DNA from: Pseudanabaena yagii GIHE-NHR1
GTDB taxonomy: Bacteria; Cyanobacteriota; Cyanobacteriia; Pseudanabaenales; Pseudanabaenaceae
Length of the DNA stretch: 64,000 nt
Assembly: GCF_012863495.1 (NCBI RefSeq)
Contig: NZ_JAAVJL010000001.1
Location: forward strand, 3,219,501-3,283,500
Direction: 5' to 3'
Position numbers and translations under genes: made by a program. Of the stretch, positions 1-7,693 are shown in pieces; positions within the stretch are counted from its first letter, which is position 1, and each line of letters begins with the position of its first letter. The notes beneath the pieces were generated by a model that saw nothing but the letters and a program-made list of their open reading frames with translations, was not told where the DNA came from and did not search any database.

Positions 1-648
1 CGCATTTTGTTAGCACTAAGGTTTGATCCGATTTCCCAAAATTTAGTGATTGGTCGCAAGGGAATCGTGGCGATCGAGCATTATTTAACGGTGCGCTATT
101 TTATGTATTTACAGGTTTATAACCATGCGAAAAACTTAGCCGCCAGATTTGTTTTAGAAAAGATTTTTCATAGAGCCAAAGCCTTAATTTCTGCAAATCT
201 TTCTCCAAATCAAATATTTGCCGATCGCACCATTACCGCTTGGCTCACCCAAGATCCGCAAACTCTTACCTGTGAGGAATATCTTGCCTCCGATGATATA
301 GTTTTTGCCTATCACATCCATCGCTGGCTCGATAGTGAGGATGCAATTCTCGCGGATTTATGCCGACGCTTTCTAGATCGCGAGCTATTCCACGCCACTG
401 AAATCTCACACCTCGATGACATTCAGCAACAGGAACAACTGGATATTTGGTACGCAAAATTGCAAGCTCAGGGACTAGAGCCAAAATACTATTGTGGTAT
501 CCGTGTATCGAGGACTAAGGGCTATAGCATTTATCGCCAAGGCATTAATATTCAAACGGAACAGGGCTTGCAGGATATAGCCCGACTTTCGCCATTAGTG
601 CAAGCGATCGTGCATCCAATTCAAAGAGCTTGGTTGGTGCATCCATAA
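1..648 (+). CDS. HD-domain phosphohydrolase, C-terminal part (cut by window edge)
   Basis: The frame is open from base 1, so the N-terminal HD metal-binding part lies outside the window. The visible ~215 residues fit the C-terminal half of dGTPase/SAMHD1-like HD phosphohydrolases (COG1078): a helix with the pattern E-x-YL-x-R-x-FMYLQVY-x-H, then a charged helical region (HRWLDSEDAILADLCRRFLDR) and a short mixed tail. Family members hydrolyse (d)NTPs or other phosphate esters, but the catalytic residues are not visible here, so substrate is unknown. The gene ends inside a perfect palindrome that probably terminates transcription from both sides. Confidence 0.7.
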   Translation, partial: RILLALRFDPISQNLVIGRKGIVAIEHYLTVRYFMYLQVYNHAKNLAARFVLEKIFHRAKALISANLSPNQIFADRTITAWLTQDPQTLTCEEYLASDDIVFAYHIHRWLDSEDAILADLCRRFLDRELFHATEISHLDDIQQQEQLDIWYAKLQAQGLEPKYYCGIRVSRTKGYSIYRQGINIQTEQGLQDIARLSPLVQAIVHPIQRAWLVHP

Positions 649-672
649 AGGGGCTTAAGCCCCTTTATGGAT
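641..672. terminator. Bidirectional terminator-like palindrome
   Basis: A perfect 32-nt palindrome (core AAAGGGGCTTAAGCCCCTTT) covers the stop codon of the HD gene and ends one base before the stop of the convergent old yellow enzyme gene. Its position between two converging genes fits a shared terminator. Confidence 0.7.
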
Positions 673-673
673 A

Positions 674-1762
674 TTAGCCTTGCCAAGTGGGATAGTCGGT
701 ATAGCCTTTTTCATCACCACCGTAGAAGGTATTGCGATCTGGCTTATTCAATGGCGCATTTGCTGCGAAACGTTCTACGAGATCGGGATTAGCGATGTAG
801 AGACGACCAAAGGCAACGAGATCGGCAGAATCTGAGGCGATCGCTTGATTACCAGTTTCAAAGCTATAACCACCTGCGGTAATAATCGTGCCGTTATAAA
901 TAGGTCTGAAGAACTCTGCACCGAGATCGGGTTGATCTTCAGCAGAGCCAAACCCTTCGACTCTGGGTGCGACCAAATGCAAATAGGCAAGATTAAAGCG
1001 ATTTAGTTTCTTCACAGCATAGCCAAAGATCGCGGCACGATTGGAATCATACATACTGTTGAATGTGCCACTAGGAGAGATTCTCACCCCAACGCGATCG
1101 CTACCCCATACATCTACTACTGCCTCGGTGACTTCCAATAATAGACGAGTGCGATTCTCTACTGAGCCGCCATAGATATCGGTACGAAGATTGGTGTTGT
1201 CTTGCAAGAATTGATCGAGGAGATAGCCATTAGCACTGTGAATCTCTACACCATCAAATCCTGCTTCTAGAGCATTCTTTGCACCAATGCGATATTGCTC
1301 GATGATTTGGGGAATTTCCTCTAGTTCCAAAGCGCGAGGTGTGACAAAGGGCTTCATCCCCGTATAGGTAGCGGCTTCACCTTCTGGGGCGATCGCTGAT
1401 GGTGCAACGGGCAATTTGCCATCGGGCTGTAAATCTGGATGCGAGATTCTACCTACGTGCCAAAGTTGTAAGAAGATTTTGCCGCCCTTGGCATGGACCG
1501 CATCCGTGACTAGTTTCCAACCTGCAACCTGCTCAGGAGAATGAATGCCGGGGGTATTGGGATAGCCTAAGCCTTCGGGAGAAATCTGTGTAGCTTCAGT
1601 AATTAATAATCCTGCTGAAGCACGCTGTTCGTAATGTAATGCGTTTAATGCTGTCGGCACGTTACCAGCAGCAGCCCGATTGCGCGTTAAGGGAGCCATC
1701 ACGATCCGATTAGGCAATGTATAACGACCTAGCTTAACTGAAGAGAGAAGAGGTGCGCTCAT
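674..1762 (-). CDS. Old yellow enzyme family alkene reductase (FMN)
   Basis: Encodes a 362-aa soluble flavoenzyme of the NADH:flavin oxidoreductase/old yellow enzyme family (NemA/OYE type), which reduces activated C=C bonds of enals, enones, quinones or nitro compounds using NAD(P)H. Full length for the family. The N-terminal PLTRNRA motif after strand 1 and the substrate-binding pair H175/N178 in HSANGYLLDQF, followed by Y180, are visible; the C-terminal FMN phosphate-binding region (TAGGYS, AFGRLYIANPDL) is intact. It is divergent from an ArsR-type gene, and its promoter carries an inverted repeat over the -10 box, suggesting repression by that neighbour. The physiological substrate is unknown; detoxification of electrophiles is the family expectation. 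Confidence 0.93.
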   Translation of the reverse strand: MSAPLLSSVKLGRYTLPNRIVMAPLTRNRAAAGNVPTALNALHYEQRASAGLLITEATQISPEGLGYPNTPGIHSPEQVAGWKLVTDAVHAKGGKIFLQLWHVGRISHPDLQPDGKLPVAPSAIAPEGEAATYTGMKPFVTPRALELEEIPQIIEQYRIGAKNALEAGFDGVEIHSANGYLLDQFLQDNTNLRTDIYGGSVENRTRLLLEVTEAVVDVWGSDRVGVRISPSGTFNSMYDSNRAAIFGYAVKKLNRFNLAYLHLVAPRVEGFGSAEDQPDLGAEFFRPIYNGTIITAGGYSFETGNQAIASDSADLVAFGRLYIANPDLVERFAANAPLNKPDRNTFYGGDEKGYTDYPTWQG

Positions 1763-1799
1763 GGGTTTAATTGTTATGTAAGAAGGTTTGGATTTCTGA

Positions 1800-1819
1800 T
1801 GTTCGATTATAGGCGAACA
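1800..1819. promoter_or_regulatory. Candidate operator TGTTCG-N8-CGAACA
   Basis: A perfect 6-bp inverted repeat with an 8-bp spacer lies 38-57 bp upstream of the old yellow enzyme start. Its spacer contains that gene's TATAAT box, so a dimeric regulator bound here would block RNA polymerase. The divergent ArsR-type protein is the obvious candidate. This is inferred from position and symmetry. Confidence 0.5.
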
Positions 1820-1835
1820 ATAAAACTTTATGCAA
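1806..1835 (-). promoter_or_regulatory. Sigma-70-type promoter of the old yellow enzyme gene
   Basis: On the minus strand TTGCAT (1835-1830) and a perfect TATAAT (1811-1806) are separated by 18 bp. The predicted transcription start near 1799 gives a leader of about 36 nt. The -10 hexamer sits inside the inverted repeat 1800-1819. Confidence 0.55.
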
Positions 1836-1953
1836 TAATGTAATGGTATCCTTTCTAAAATTTATTTCTTTTGAGATACTAAGCATGATGCACTGCACCA
1901 AGCTTAGTTCGTTATCAAAATGATTTGGATAGATTTGTTTAAAGTTGTCTGTG

Positions 1954-2256
1954 ATGCGTCAATATCAACATCCCGATCGCGAAAATATTTCTCTCACTGG
2001 AGTGTTCTATGCCCTCAGCGATCCCACACGCCTCCAAATTGTGAAAATGCTAGCAACACAGGAAGAGATTACCTGCGGAGAATTCTGTTTGGAAATGAGC
2101 AAATCTACGCAGTCCCATCATTTCAAGGTATTGCGCGATATGGGAATTATGTATACACGCCTAGAAGGAACCCAGCATTACAATTCCCTCCGTCGCGAAG
2201 ATTTAGATGCGCGTTTTCCCAACTTATTAGATGCTGTGTTGAATGGCATAAATTAA
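1954..2256 (+). CDS. ArsR-family winged-helix transcriptional regulator
   Basis: A 100-aa winged-helix repressor of ArsR type. The alpha-1/alpha-2 motif ALSDPTRLQIVKML and recognition helix (KSTQSHHFKVLRDMGI) are clear, followed by the wing (YTRLEGTQHYNSL). The ATG at 1954 is chosen because residues before it (TTG at 1945) are not family-like; no clear Shine-Dalgarno sequence is seen. Two cysteines, C41 and C45 (C-x3-C), sit just before the HTH, an arrangement that could sense metal, thiol or redox state. It is divergent from the old yellow enzyme gene and probably controls it. The usual ArsR metal motif ELCVCDL is not present as such, so the inducer is open. Confidence 0.85.
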   Translation: MRQYQHPDRENISLTGVFYALSDPTRLQIVKMLATQEEITCGEFCLEMSKSTQSHHFKVLRDMGIMYTRLEGTQHYNSLRREDLDARFPNLLDAVLNGIN

Positions 2257-2284
2257 AAGCAGTGCTTAGCACTGCTTTTAATTT
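2250..2284. terminator. Bidirectional terminator between arsR-type gene and carbonic anhydrase
   Basis: Perfect inverted repeat with 17-nt arms (AAATTAAAAGCAGTGCT and its complement) around one base. It lies between two converging genes and ends with A/T tracts on both strands; it overlaps the stop codon of the carbonic anhydrase gene by two bases. Confidence 0.75.
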
Positions 2285-3077
2285 ATCTGGCGGAACCACG
2301 ATAGATGCGATCGGCTTGTTCGCGAGGCATCCATGAGGGTAAATCACCCGGGTTGTTGGTTGGTGTTTGAGGTGCAGTCTTTTGGTATGCCGATGGAATT
2401 GGCGGCGCATCGGTATGCACAAAATGTCCATTGTTGTCACTACTAGAATTAGCTAGCAGAGTTTGTGGCACTTCAAAATCATCGGTTTCAGGATTATAGG
2501 CAAGCACTTCTCCTGTTTCAATGTCATAGATCCAGCCATAAATTGCCATCTTGTTTTGATGCAACTTTGAGCGAATAACAGGATAAGTTTTCAGATTCTC
2601 AATCTGTGTAACTACATTCTCCGCCATTGTAATAGCCAGCAATTCCTCACCCTTGGTATCAGCGTAGTTTTCTTGAATTAGGCGACGGGTTGACTCAGCA
2701 TGTTGTAGCCATTCATAGACTAGAGGCATCTCAGTTCTGAGTTTTTCCAGCTTCAATAAACCCTTCATCGCGCCACAGTTAGAATGTCCACAGATAATGA
2801 CCTGCTCAATACCGAGGGCATGAATGGCATATTCGATCGCTGCACCTTCGCCACCATTGGCAGCACCAAAGGGCGGTACTAAGTTTCCTGCATTGCGGAT
2901 TACAAATAGCTCACCGACACCTGACTGGGTAATTAGATGTGGCACGATCCGCGAATCGGAGCAAGTAATAAACAATACTCGCGGTTTTTGTCCTTCGGCG
3001 AGTTGTTCAAAAATTTCTTGGTTGGCAGGGAAGTAGGACGATTGAAACTTATGTAAACCCTTTAGTAGCTTTCTCAT
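2283..3077 (-). CDS. ccaA: Beta-class carbonic anhydrase, carboxysomal CcaA type
   Basis: Zinc enzyme interconverting CO2 and bicarbonate. The 264-aa protein shows the beta-class ligands C39, H98 and C101 and the D41-R43 catalytic dyad (CSDSR; HSNCGA). It is ~45-70 residues longer than the E. coli-type enzyme because of a C-terminal tail after residue ~195. That tail runs through a Ser/Pro/Thr-rich linker to WMPREQADRIYRG. Cyanobacterial CcaA (IcfA) proteins packaged in beta-carboxysomes have such an extension, so a carboxysomal role is likely; a cytosolic or periplasmic beta-CA is the alternative, but no signal peptide is present. No ccm genes are nearby, as is common for ccaA. Confidence 0.88.
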   Translation of the reverse strand: MRKLLKGLHKFQSSYFPANQEIFEQLAEGQKPRVLFITCSDSRIVPHLITQSGVGELFVIRNAGNLVPPFGAANGGEGAAIEYAIHALGIEQVIICGHSNCGAMKGLLKLEKLRTEMPLVYEWLQHAESTRRLIQENYADTKGEELLAITMAENVVTQIENLKTYPVIRSKLHQNKMAIYGWIYDIETGEVLAYNPETDDFEVPQTLLANSSSDNNGHFVHTDAPPIPSAYQKTAPQTPTNNPGDLPSWMPREQADRIYRGSAR

Positions 3078-3133
3078 ATACCAGTGTTGACTCAGGATGC
3101 AGCAATTTATTGCTTGCTTATTGTTATTTAGTT

Positions 3134-3271
3134 TATAGCGCTTTGCGCTCTCACTAAAACCAAGTCGATAATTTGTAAAGTCTAACCAAATACTCCCTTC
3201 CCACCGAAGAAATAGACATATAAAACCAAGAAACAGCGGTGCGGGGCGAAGCCCCGCACCGCTGTTTCTTG
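3134..3271. repeat. Hairpin element region (TATAGCG-flank family)
   Basis: A left-flank motif TATAGCGCTTTGCGCTC at 3134-3150, followed by ACTAAAACCAAG, matches the ends of hairpin elements at 5.9 and 32.9 kb. After ~60 bases comes a perfect hairpin with 21-bp arms (3227-3247 and 3251-3271) around GAA, also preceded by AAAACCAAG. It lies between the carbonic anhydrase promoter side and the end of the next minus-strand gene. It may be two partial copies or one expanded copy. Confidence 0.6.
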
Positions 3272-3300
3272 ACTGGGAAAAGAGTAGGACTTCTCAAATT

Positions 3301-3615
3301 TTAAACTTGAGGAATCGTACACCACATTGATCGCGTTAATTGAAAGCCGAGTTTTACCGAGAGGCGATCGCCATTTAGTAAATGTTGGCGAGTCTTTTTT
3401 AAGATTTCTGAATTGGCACAATAGATTCTAGCTATTGCATACTTGCGGTTTGGTAGTAGCACACGCAAAAGTAAGATCGTGCCACTTGACCATGCGATCG
3501 TCCGAAATTTGGTATCTCTCTTGGGGGCAATCCATTGAAATTTTCTACCGCTAGCTTTTAAATATGCGCCAAAATCACTTAATGCTACAGGTATATTTGT
3601 CAACTTCAATTCCAT
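3301..3615 (-). CDS. Small protein of unknown function
   Basis: A 104-aa reading frame with ATG start at 3615, Lys/Arg-rich and Leu/Ile-rich, without a recognised domain, signal peptide or metal motif. An overlapping frame on the same strand (3182-3421) runs through the hairpin and is not believed. Flanking hairpins at 3227-3271 and 3707-3745 make this the most plausible gene of the 0.75-kb spacer between carbonic anhydrase and the SIMPL protein, but coding is not certain. Confidence 0.4.
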   Translation of the reverse strand: MELKLTNIPVALSDFGAYLKASGRKFQWIAPKRDTKFRTIAWSSGTILLLRVLLPNRKYAIARIYCANSEILKKTRQHLLNGDRLSVKLGFQLTRSMWCTIPQV

Positions 3616-3706
3616 TGCTTACTCTGAAAAATTTGCATCTTGATTCCTACAAAATATTTATTGATTTTGTCCTAAAAAACAATAGTTATTTAGCTGAGAA
3701 AAGCTC

Positions 3707-3745
3707 AATAAGGAAAGGTGGAGCCTTGCTCCGTCTTTCCTTATT
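3707..3745. terminator. Hairpin with terminator character
   Basis: Inverted repeat with 18-nt arms (AATAAGGAAAGGTGGAGC and a partner pairing through two G-T wobbles) and a 3-nt loop, in the spacer between the small hypothetical gene and the SIMPL gene. No gene on either strand ends directly at it, so it may be a dispersed hairpin. Confidence 0.45.
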
Positions 3746-3790
3746 TGGTTTATAGATAGTTAGGGGAAACATCAGCATTAAGCATCAGTG

Positions 3791-3829
3791 AAAAACTATG
3801 GCGTACGCGCAGCGTGCGTCATAGTTTTT
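3791..3829. terminator. Hairpin downstream of the SIMPL gene
   Basis: Arms of 18 nt (AAAAACTATGGCGTACGC and near-complement) around GCA, ending in a T tract, 8 bp from the stop codon of the minus-strand SIMPL gene. It contains the GCGTACGCGCAGCGTGCG motif, which I recall as a common dispersed cyanobacterial palindrome; serves plausibly as terminator. Confidence 0.6.
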
Positions 3830-3836
3830 TAGCTAC

Positions 3837-4568
3837 TTAGTAGGTGATTTGCAAAGTGACAGAAGCATCAACTTTCTGCTCACCACCTAAAATCGGTACG
3901 GAATTAGCATCCTTTGCAAATGCTTGTAAACGTGATTGTGCAACTGGATAAGCGATCGCTGATTCACCAACATTAATTGTCTTGATAGTTTTGGCTGTAA
4001 AACCTAAAGCACCCAAAACCGTATTGGACTGAGTTTGAGCATCTTTCACCGCATCCTGAAGTGCTAGTTGCTTGGCAGCATTTAACTCCGCATCCGTAGC
4101 GATAAAGGTGATTTGCTCAATTTGATTTGCACCTGAGTTAACCGCCGCATCAAGGGTAGAACCTGCTTTATCAATGTCTACGACAAAGCTGACTGTAGTT
4201 TGTCCCGTAAATCCATCTTGACGTTGGCGATTGTTTTCATAGACATATTTAGGATTAAGTTGAATGCTCGTAGTTTGGAGCTTCTCTACGCCTAGTTGTT
4301 GTAGGCGCGAAACAATGCTATTTGCTTGACGACCAATTTCCTCTTGAACAGCGATCGCGGTTTTACCCTCGGCAGTTACTCCTAGTTGAATTCTCGCTTT
4401 GGTGGTTTTGACGGATCTTTCACCTCGACCTGTGACAGTGATAACGCGCTCATTTTTAATGGCTTGAATGCTTGCCGAATTTTCTTGGGCTTTTGCGGAA
4501 GGGGCAATGATTGCGATCGAGGGAACGCAAAAGGCAAGACTAAGAACGAATGTAGTTAAGTGACGCAT
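3837..4568 (-). CDS. SIMPL-domain periplasmic protein (YggE/DUF541 family)
   Basis: A 243-aa exported protein. The Sec signal peptide covers residues 1-27 (hydrophobic core then PSAKA cleavage site). The mature part is one SIMPL (DUF541) domain: ITVTGRGERSVKTTKARIQLGV at its start, then the segments on repeated alpha/beta units to VTLQITY at the C terminus. E. coli YggE of this family is linked to protection from oxidative stress, but the biochemical function is unresolved. It is monocistronic, bounded by hairpins on its 3' side and a 150-bp spacer upstream. Confidence 0.85.
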   Translation of the reverse strand: MRHLTTFVLSLAFCVPSIAIIAPSAKAQENSASIQAIKNERVITVTGRGERSVKTTKARIQLGVTAEGKTAIAVQEEIGRQANSIVSRLQQLGVEKLQTTSIQLNPKYVYENNRQRQDGFTGQTTVSFVVDIDKAGSTLDAAVNSGANQIEQITFIATDAELNAAKQLALQDAVKDAQTQSNTVLGALGFTAKTIKTINVGESAIAYPVAQSRLQAFAKDANSVPILGGEQKVDASVTLQITY

Positions 4569-4690
4569 AGGATTAACTCTCTTTTATTTTTTGATATTTT
4601 CATTTCTACTGTCTTTACGATATCACTCAAATAATAGAGAGTTCATCTGGTTGCACTTTCGGAAACAACAATATACAAGGTTCCCTTTTT

Positions 4691-4723
4691 TAACAAAATA
4701 AGCACGAAGTGCTTATTTTGTTA
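4691..4723. terminator. Terminator of the phosphoesterase gene
   Basis: Perfect 15-bp stem (TAACAAAATAAGCAC and complement) with a GAA loop. It includes the stop codon of the minus-strand phosphoesterase gene and ends in T-rich sequence. Confidence 0.7.
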
Positions 4724-5851
4724 GATCTTGATATCACGGCGGGTAATGCGACCGTTAGGCGCATCAATGTAGCGAGGTAAAGTACTCTGATCGATAACCT
4801 TGAGCGTATCCATATCGTAGGTTGTATAGATCGTTTCCGCAGTTTCTAGCTTAATATCGATGACGGAAACAGTCCGATTTGGGGTAATGTCACCACTCAA
4901 AAGGCGGCGAGGTCCATCGCCTAAAACACCTGCATTCAGAAGCTCCAATTTCCCTTTATGGGCAGGATAATAGGCGTGATCATGTCCACTAATGTAGGTG
5001 TGAACGTTGTATTTCTCAAACAAAGCTCTTAAGCGATCGGCATCATCTAGATAATTACCTGGTGTCTCACGTCCCTTAGCAACCGCATAGAGGGGTAAAT
5101 GCCCGATCGCAATGCGTAACTTCGCTTTTTGAGCAGCTTCACTCGCGAGACTTTTTTCTGCCCATTTCAACTGATCCGATGGAATCTCTGAGGTGGAGGC
5201 ATCCCAAGTTAAAAAGAAAATATCATTTTGGGTAAATGTATAGTAGAAGGGAAATCCTGCGCGATCGACAAAGTTCAAATTCGCATCATGCTTGGGATCT
5301 TGCCAATATTTAAGCACAGCATTGCGATCGTTCTCAAAGGTTGACTTCCCTCCAAAGGATGAACCCGATGCGTCATGATTCCCAATCGTAAATCCAAAGG
5401 GAAGTTTCGCTTTACGAATTGGCGCAGCAATATGTTTATCAAAGCCTTGCCACATAGCTTCTATTTCCGAAGGTTTGAGACTATTGTCTTGCCCTGCCAC
5501 CATATCGCCGCCACATAATACTAAGTCTGGTTCCCAAGCTGGCACAAAGACGATCGCCTGTTTGACCTGATCAATATAGTCAGTAGAGCCATAGGCACTA
5601 TTAAGATCGCTAATCAGGACGATTCGCACATCGCCTCGCGCAGGGGCATATAGTCCTTTAGGTGCAGGATTTGGCGATCGCGCTACAGTTGATTTGGCGG
5701 GTTTAGGATTATTGGCTGTAGTTGCTTTAGGATCTGCGGGGGTGATCGCTTCAGGTTTACGACTCAAGATTCCTGAAACTGCCGCACCACCAACGCCACC
5801 ACCAATTGCTAATCCACCTAATATCAATAACTGCCGCCGTTTGATTGCCAT
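4721..5851 (-). CDS. Tat-exported metallophosphoesterase
   Basis: A 376-aa calcineurin-like phosphoesterase. The start at 5851 (MAIKRRQLLILGG) is preferred to the longer frame because it begins a twin-arginine-like signal (KRRQLL followed by a Gly/Ala-rich hydrophobic stretch), and upstream codons run into a hairpin element. A Pro-rich linker precedes the catalytic domain. Metal motifs follow in order: ISDLN (family normally D-x-H, here Asn in place of His), GGDMV, GNHD, GHLP and GHDH. The Asn substitution in the first motif may alter metal site 1 but is tolerated in some purple-acid-like members. Substrate unknown; it acts in the periplasm or at the membrane. It is transcribed away from the HDAC-like gene. 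Confidence 0.85.
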   Translation of the reverse strand: MAIKRRQLLILGGLAIGGGVGGAAVSGILSRKPEAITPADPKATTANNPKPAKSTVARSPNPAPKGLYAPARGDVRIVLISDLNSAYGSTDYIDQVKQAIVFVPAWEPDLVLCGGDMVAGQDNSLKPSEIEAMWQGFDKHIAAPIRKAKLPFGFTIGNHDASGSSFGGKSTFENDRNAVLKYWQDPKHDANLNFVDRAGFPFYYTFTQNDIFFLTWDASTSEIPSDQLKWAEKSLASEAAQKAKLRIAIGHLPLYAVAKGRETPGNYLDDADRLRALFEKYNVHTYISGHDHAYYPAHKGKLELLNAGVLGDGPRRLLSGDITPNRTVSVIDIKLETAETIYTTYDMDTLKVIDQSTLPRYIDAPNGRITRRDIKI

Positions 5852-5931
5852 AGGAAATAAAATATCTACTTGCAGCAATATTTTATAGCGTTTATAGTGA
5901 TCGCGGATATCGAGTGCAGCCCTTGCCGATT

Positions 5932-6031
5932 TACAGTGCTTTGTTCTCAAACCTAAACCAAGAAGAATTTTGAAAGCGTTGCTTTGCAACGCTTTCAAAA
6001 TTCTTCTTGGTTTGTTTGATCGGTAATTGCT
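5932..6031. repeat. Dispersed hairpin element, copy at 5.9 kb
   Basis: Left end TACAGTGCTTTG, then AAACCAAGAAG leading into a perfect 28-bp stem (5955-5982 and 5986-6013) with a TTT loop, then GTTTGATCGGTAATTGCT. The same left and right flanks surround a different but related stem at 32904-33008, showing a conserved element larger than the hairpin. It sits between divergent starts of the phosphoesterase and HDAC-like genes. Confidence 0.75.
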
Positions 6032-6081
6032 GGAGTAAGCAGTTTGATAGGGATTCTAGAGACCAAATAAATACAAAATCA

Positions 6082-6999
6082 ATGGATTTACCTTTTGTCT
6101 ATCATCCCAACTACGTCGCACCGATCGCTAATACCCATCGCTTCCCGATGGAGAAATTTCGCTTGCTTTACGAGATGCTCATTGCTGATGGAGTCGCCCG
6201 ACCCGAGCACTTTTTTCGACCAGAATTACCAGATTTAGAAATCATCGCCTCAGTCCACGATCGCCAATATGTCGAGGCATACTGGCAAGGCACACTCGAC
6301 CACAAAGCCCAACGCCGTATCGGTTTACCTTGGAGTTATGAACTTGCCTATCGGACGAGGATTGCTGTTGGTGGCACATTATTAACTGCCAGATTAGCAT
6401 TAGCTCATGGTTTAGCCTGCAACACCGCAGGGGGAACTCATCACGCATTTGCGAATTATGGTTCAGGCTTTTGTATCTTTAATGATCTGGCGATCGCTTC
6501 GCGAGTATTGCTCAATGAGGGGCTAGTCAAAAAGATATTAATTGTCGATTTGGATGTGCATCAAGGTGATGGCACGGCGCTCATTTTTCAGGATGAGCCG
6601 AATGTATTCACTTTTTCTATGCATTGCCAGATTAACTTCCCTTCCGTTAAACAAATTAGCGATCGCGATGTTCCCTTACCTGAAGGGATGGAAGATGATG
6701 CTTATTTACGCACCCTTGCCAATCATTTACCCGATTTACTGAGTGAAATTCAGCCTGATCTGGTTCTCTATGATGCAGGAGTAGATCCACATATAGGCGA
6801 TCGCTTAGGCAAATTAGCACTTACGGATTCGGGACTCTATCGGCGCGATATGCAGGTTTTAAGTACCTGTGTGTCCCAAGGTTTCCCTGTTGCCTGTGTG
6901 ATTGGTGGTGGTTACTGCGAAGATATGCGATCGCTAGTTTATCGACATTCTCTTCTACATCGCGCCGCCAGTGATGTTTATCGCCAATATCGACTATAG
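6082..6999 (+). CDS. Histone deacetylase-family (class II-like) amidohydrolase
   Basis: A 305-aa arginase/deacetylase-fold zinc enzyme. From the ATG at 6082 it shows the tandem histidines H120-H121 (AGGTHHAF), the zinc ligands D158 and H160 (DLDVHQGDG), and the third zinc Asp region (YDAGVDPHIGD). The C terminus has the GGGY motif with the transition-state Tyr (IGGGYCED). Bacterial members deacetylate acetylated lysines, polyamines or acetoin-like small molecules; the substrate here cannot be read. The earlier in-frame start at 6007 lies inside a hairpin element and is rejected. It converges with the Uma2 gene, overlapping it by 6 bp. Confidence 0.9.
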   Translation: MDLPFVYHPNYVAPIANTHRFPMEKFRLLYEMLIADGVARPEHFFRPELPDLEIIASVHDRQYVEAYWQGTLDHKAQRRIGLPWSYELAYRTRIAVGGTLLTARLALAHGLACNTAGGTHHAFANYGSGFCIFNDLAIASRVLLNEGLVKKILIVDLDVHQGDGTALIFQDEPNVFTFSMHCQINFPSVKQISDRDVPLPEGMEDDAYLRTLANHLPDLLSEIQPDLVLYDAGVDPHIGDRLGKLALTDSGLYRRDMQVLSTCVSQGFPVACVIGGGYCEDMRSLVYRHSLLHRAASDVYRQYRL

Positions 7000-7596
7000 C
7001 CCTTGCCGAAATGCTTTGAGTGCTGATTTTGGTTCTGCCATCAGTAAACAACGGGCAAGTAATTCCAAATCAAGCTGGGGTAAACATTCACTTTGGGCAA
7101 TCGCCTCATAGCCATTGTCACGTAACCGATAGAGAGAAAATTTGCCATCTTCCCAAAACCATACTTCCTTGGTGTTAAAGCGACGGTAACGCTCTAATTT
7201 GGCGACATTACCACTGGTAAAAATCACTTCAATTGCCAAATCGCGATCGCTCACTTTATTACCAAAGCAAAAAGACAAATCTGGCTCTACACTTGCGCCT
7301 TTAGCTTCTGATTCCAACGTAGCGCTACCCGTAGGAATAAAATCGATATCCATTTCTGCAAAGTAAATTCCCAACAACATCGAGAGTAAATGCACGATGA
7401 TTTCATGGGCAGCAGATGTGGTCATAATCTCGATAGTACCATCAAGATAGTTGAGATGGATATTACGTGAATCACCGATTAAAGCCGAAAGTGTCTTAAA
7501 TTCTTTCCATGAGTATCTATTCGGAAAAACAAAGTGTTGAGCTTCCGTTTTGGGCTGATCTATTTCTATAGGTTTCGTTGATTCTTGAGCAATCAC
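6994..7596 (-). CDS. Uma2-family (DUF820) restriction-endonuclease-fold protein
   Basis: A ~200-aa protein of the Uma2/DUF820 family, which is greatly expanded in cyanobacteria and has a PD-(D/E)xK nuclease fold; functions are mostly unknown. Visible are FPNRYSWKEFKTL, the core LDGTIEIMT, the catalytic-type VEPDLSF (Asp) and AIEVIFTSG (E-x-V in place of E-x-K), and the C-terminal R-Y-x-x-x-x-KEVWFWEDG. The start is set at GTG 7596, since the upstream 54 codons run through a repeat fragment at 7666-7688 and are not family-like. No Shine-Dalgarno is evident. A second family member is at 55.3 kb. Confidence 0.8.
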   Translation of the reverse strand: MIAQESTKPIEIDQPKTEAQHFVFPNRYSWKEFKTLSALIGDSRNIHLNYLDGTIEIMTTSAAHEIIVHLLSMLLGIYFAEMDIDFIPTGSATLESEAKGASVEPDLSFCFGNKVSDRDLAIEVIFTSGNVAKLERYRRFNTKEVWFWEDGKFSLYRLRDNGYEAIAQSECLPQLDLELLARCLLMAEPKSALKAFRQGL

Positions 7597-7665
7597 GATA
7601 TTGTAAGGATAATAGTGACTATCGCAAATATAAGTGAAACTATAGCACAACCTCACATCAAGCAA

Positions 7666-7688
7666 GTTGGCTGAGCGCAGTCGAAGCC
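7666..7688. repeat. Fragment of the MITE hairpin
   Basis: GTTGGCTGAGCGCAGTCGAA matches one arm of the central hairpin of the MITE copies at 14.3, 35.6 and 37.0 kb. Neither terminal repeat is present, so this is a degenerate remnant or a related solo repeat. Confidence 0.6.
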
Positions 7689-7693
7689 TATTT

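Noticed and set aside
3182-3421. 79-codon frame overlapping the small hypothetical gene
   Set aside because: It reads through the 3227-3271 hairpin and has no family resemblance.
5852-5998. N-terminal extension of the phosphoesterase (49 codons)
   Set aside because: It runs into the 5932-6031 hairpin element and precedes a good Tat signal start at 5851.
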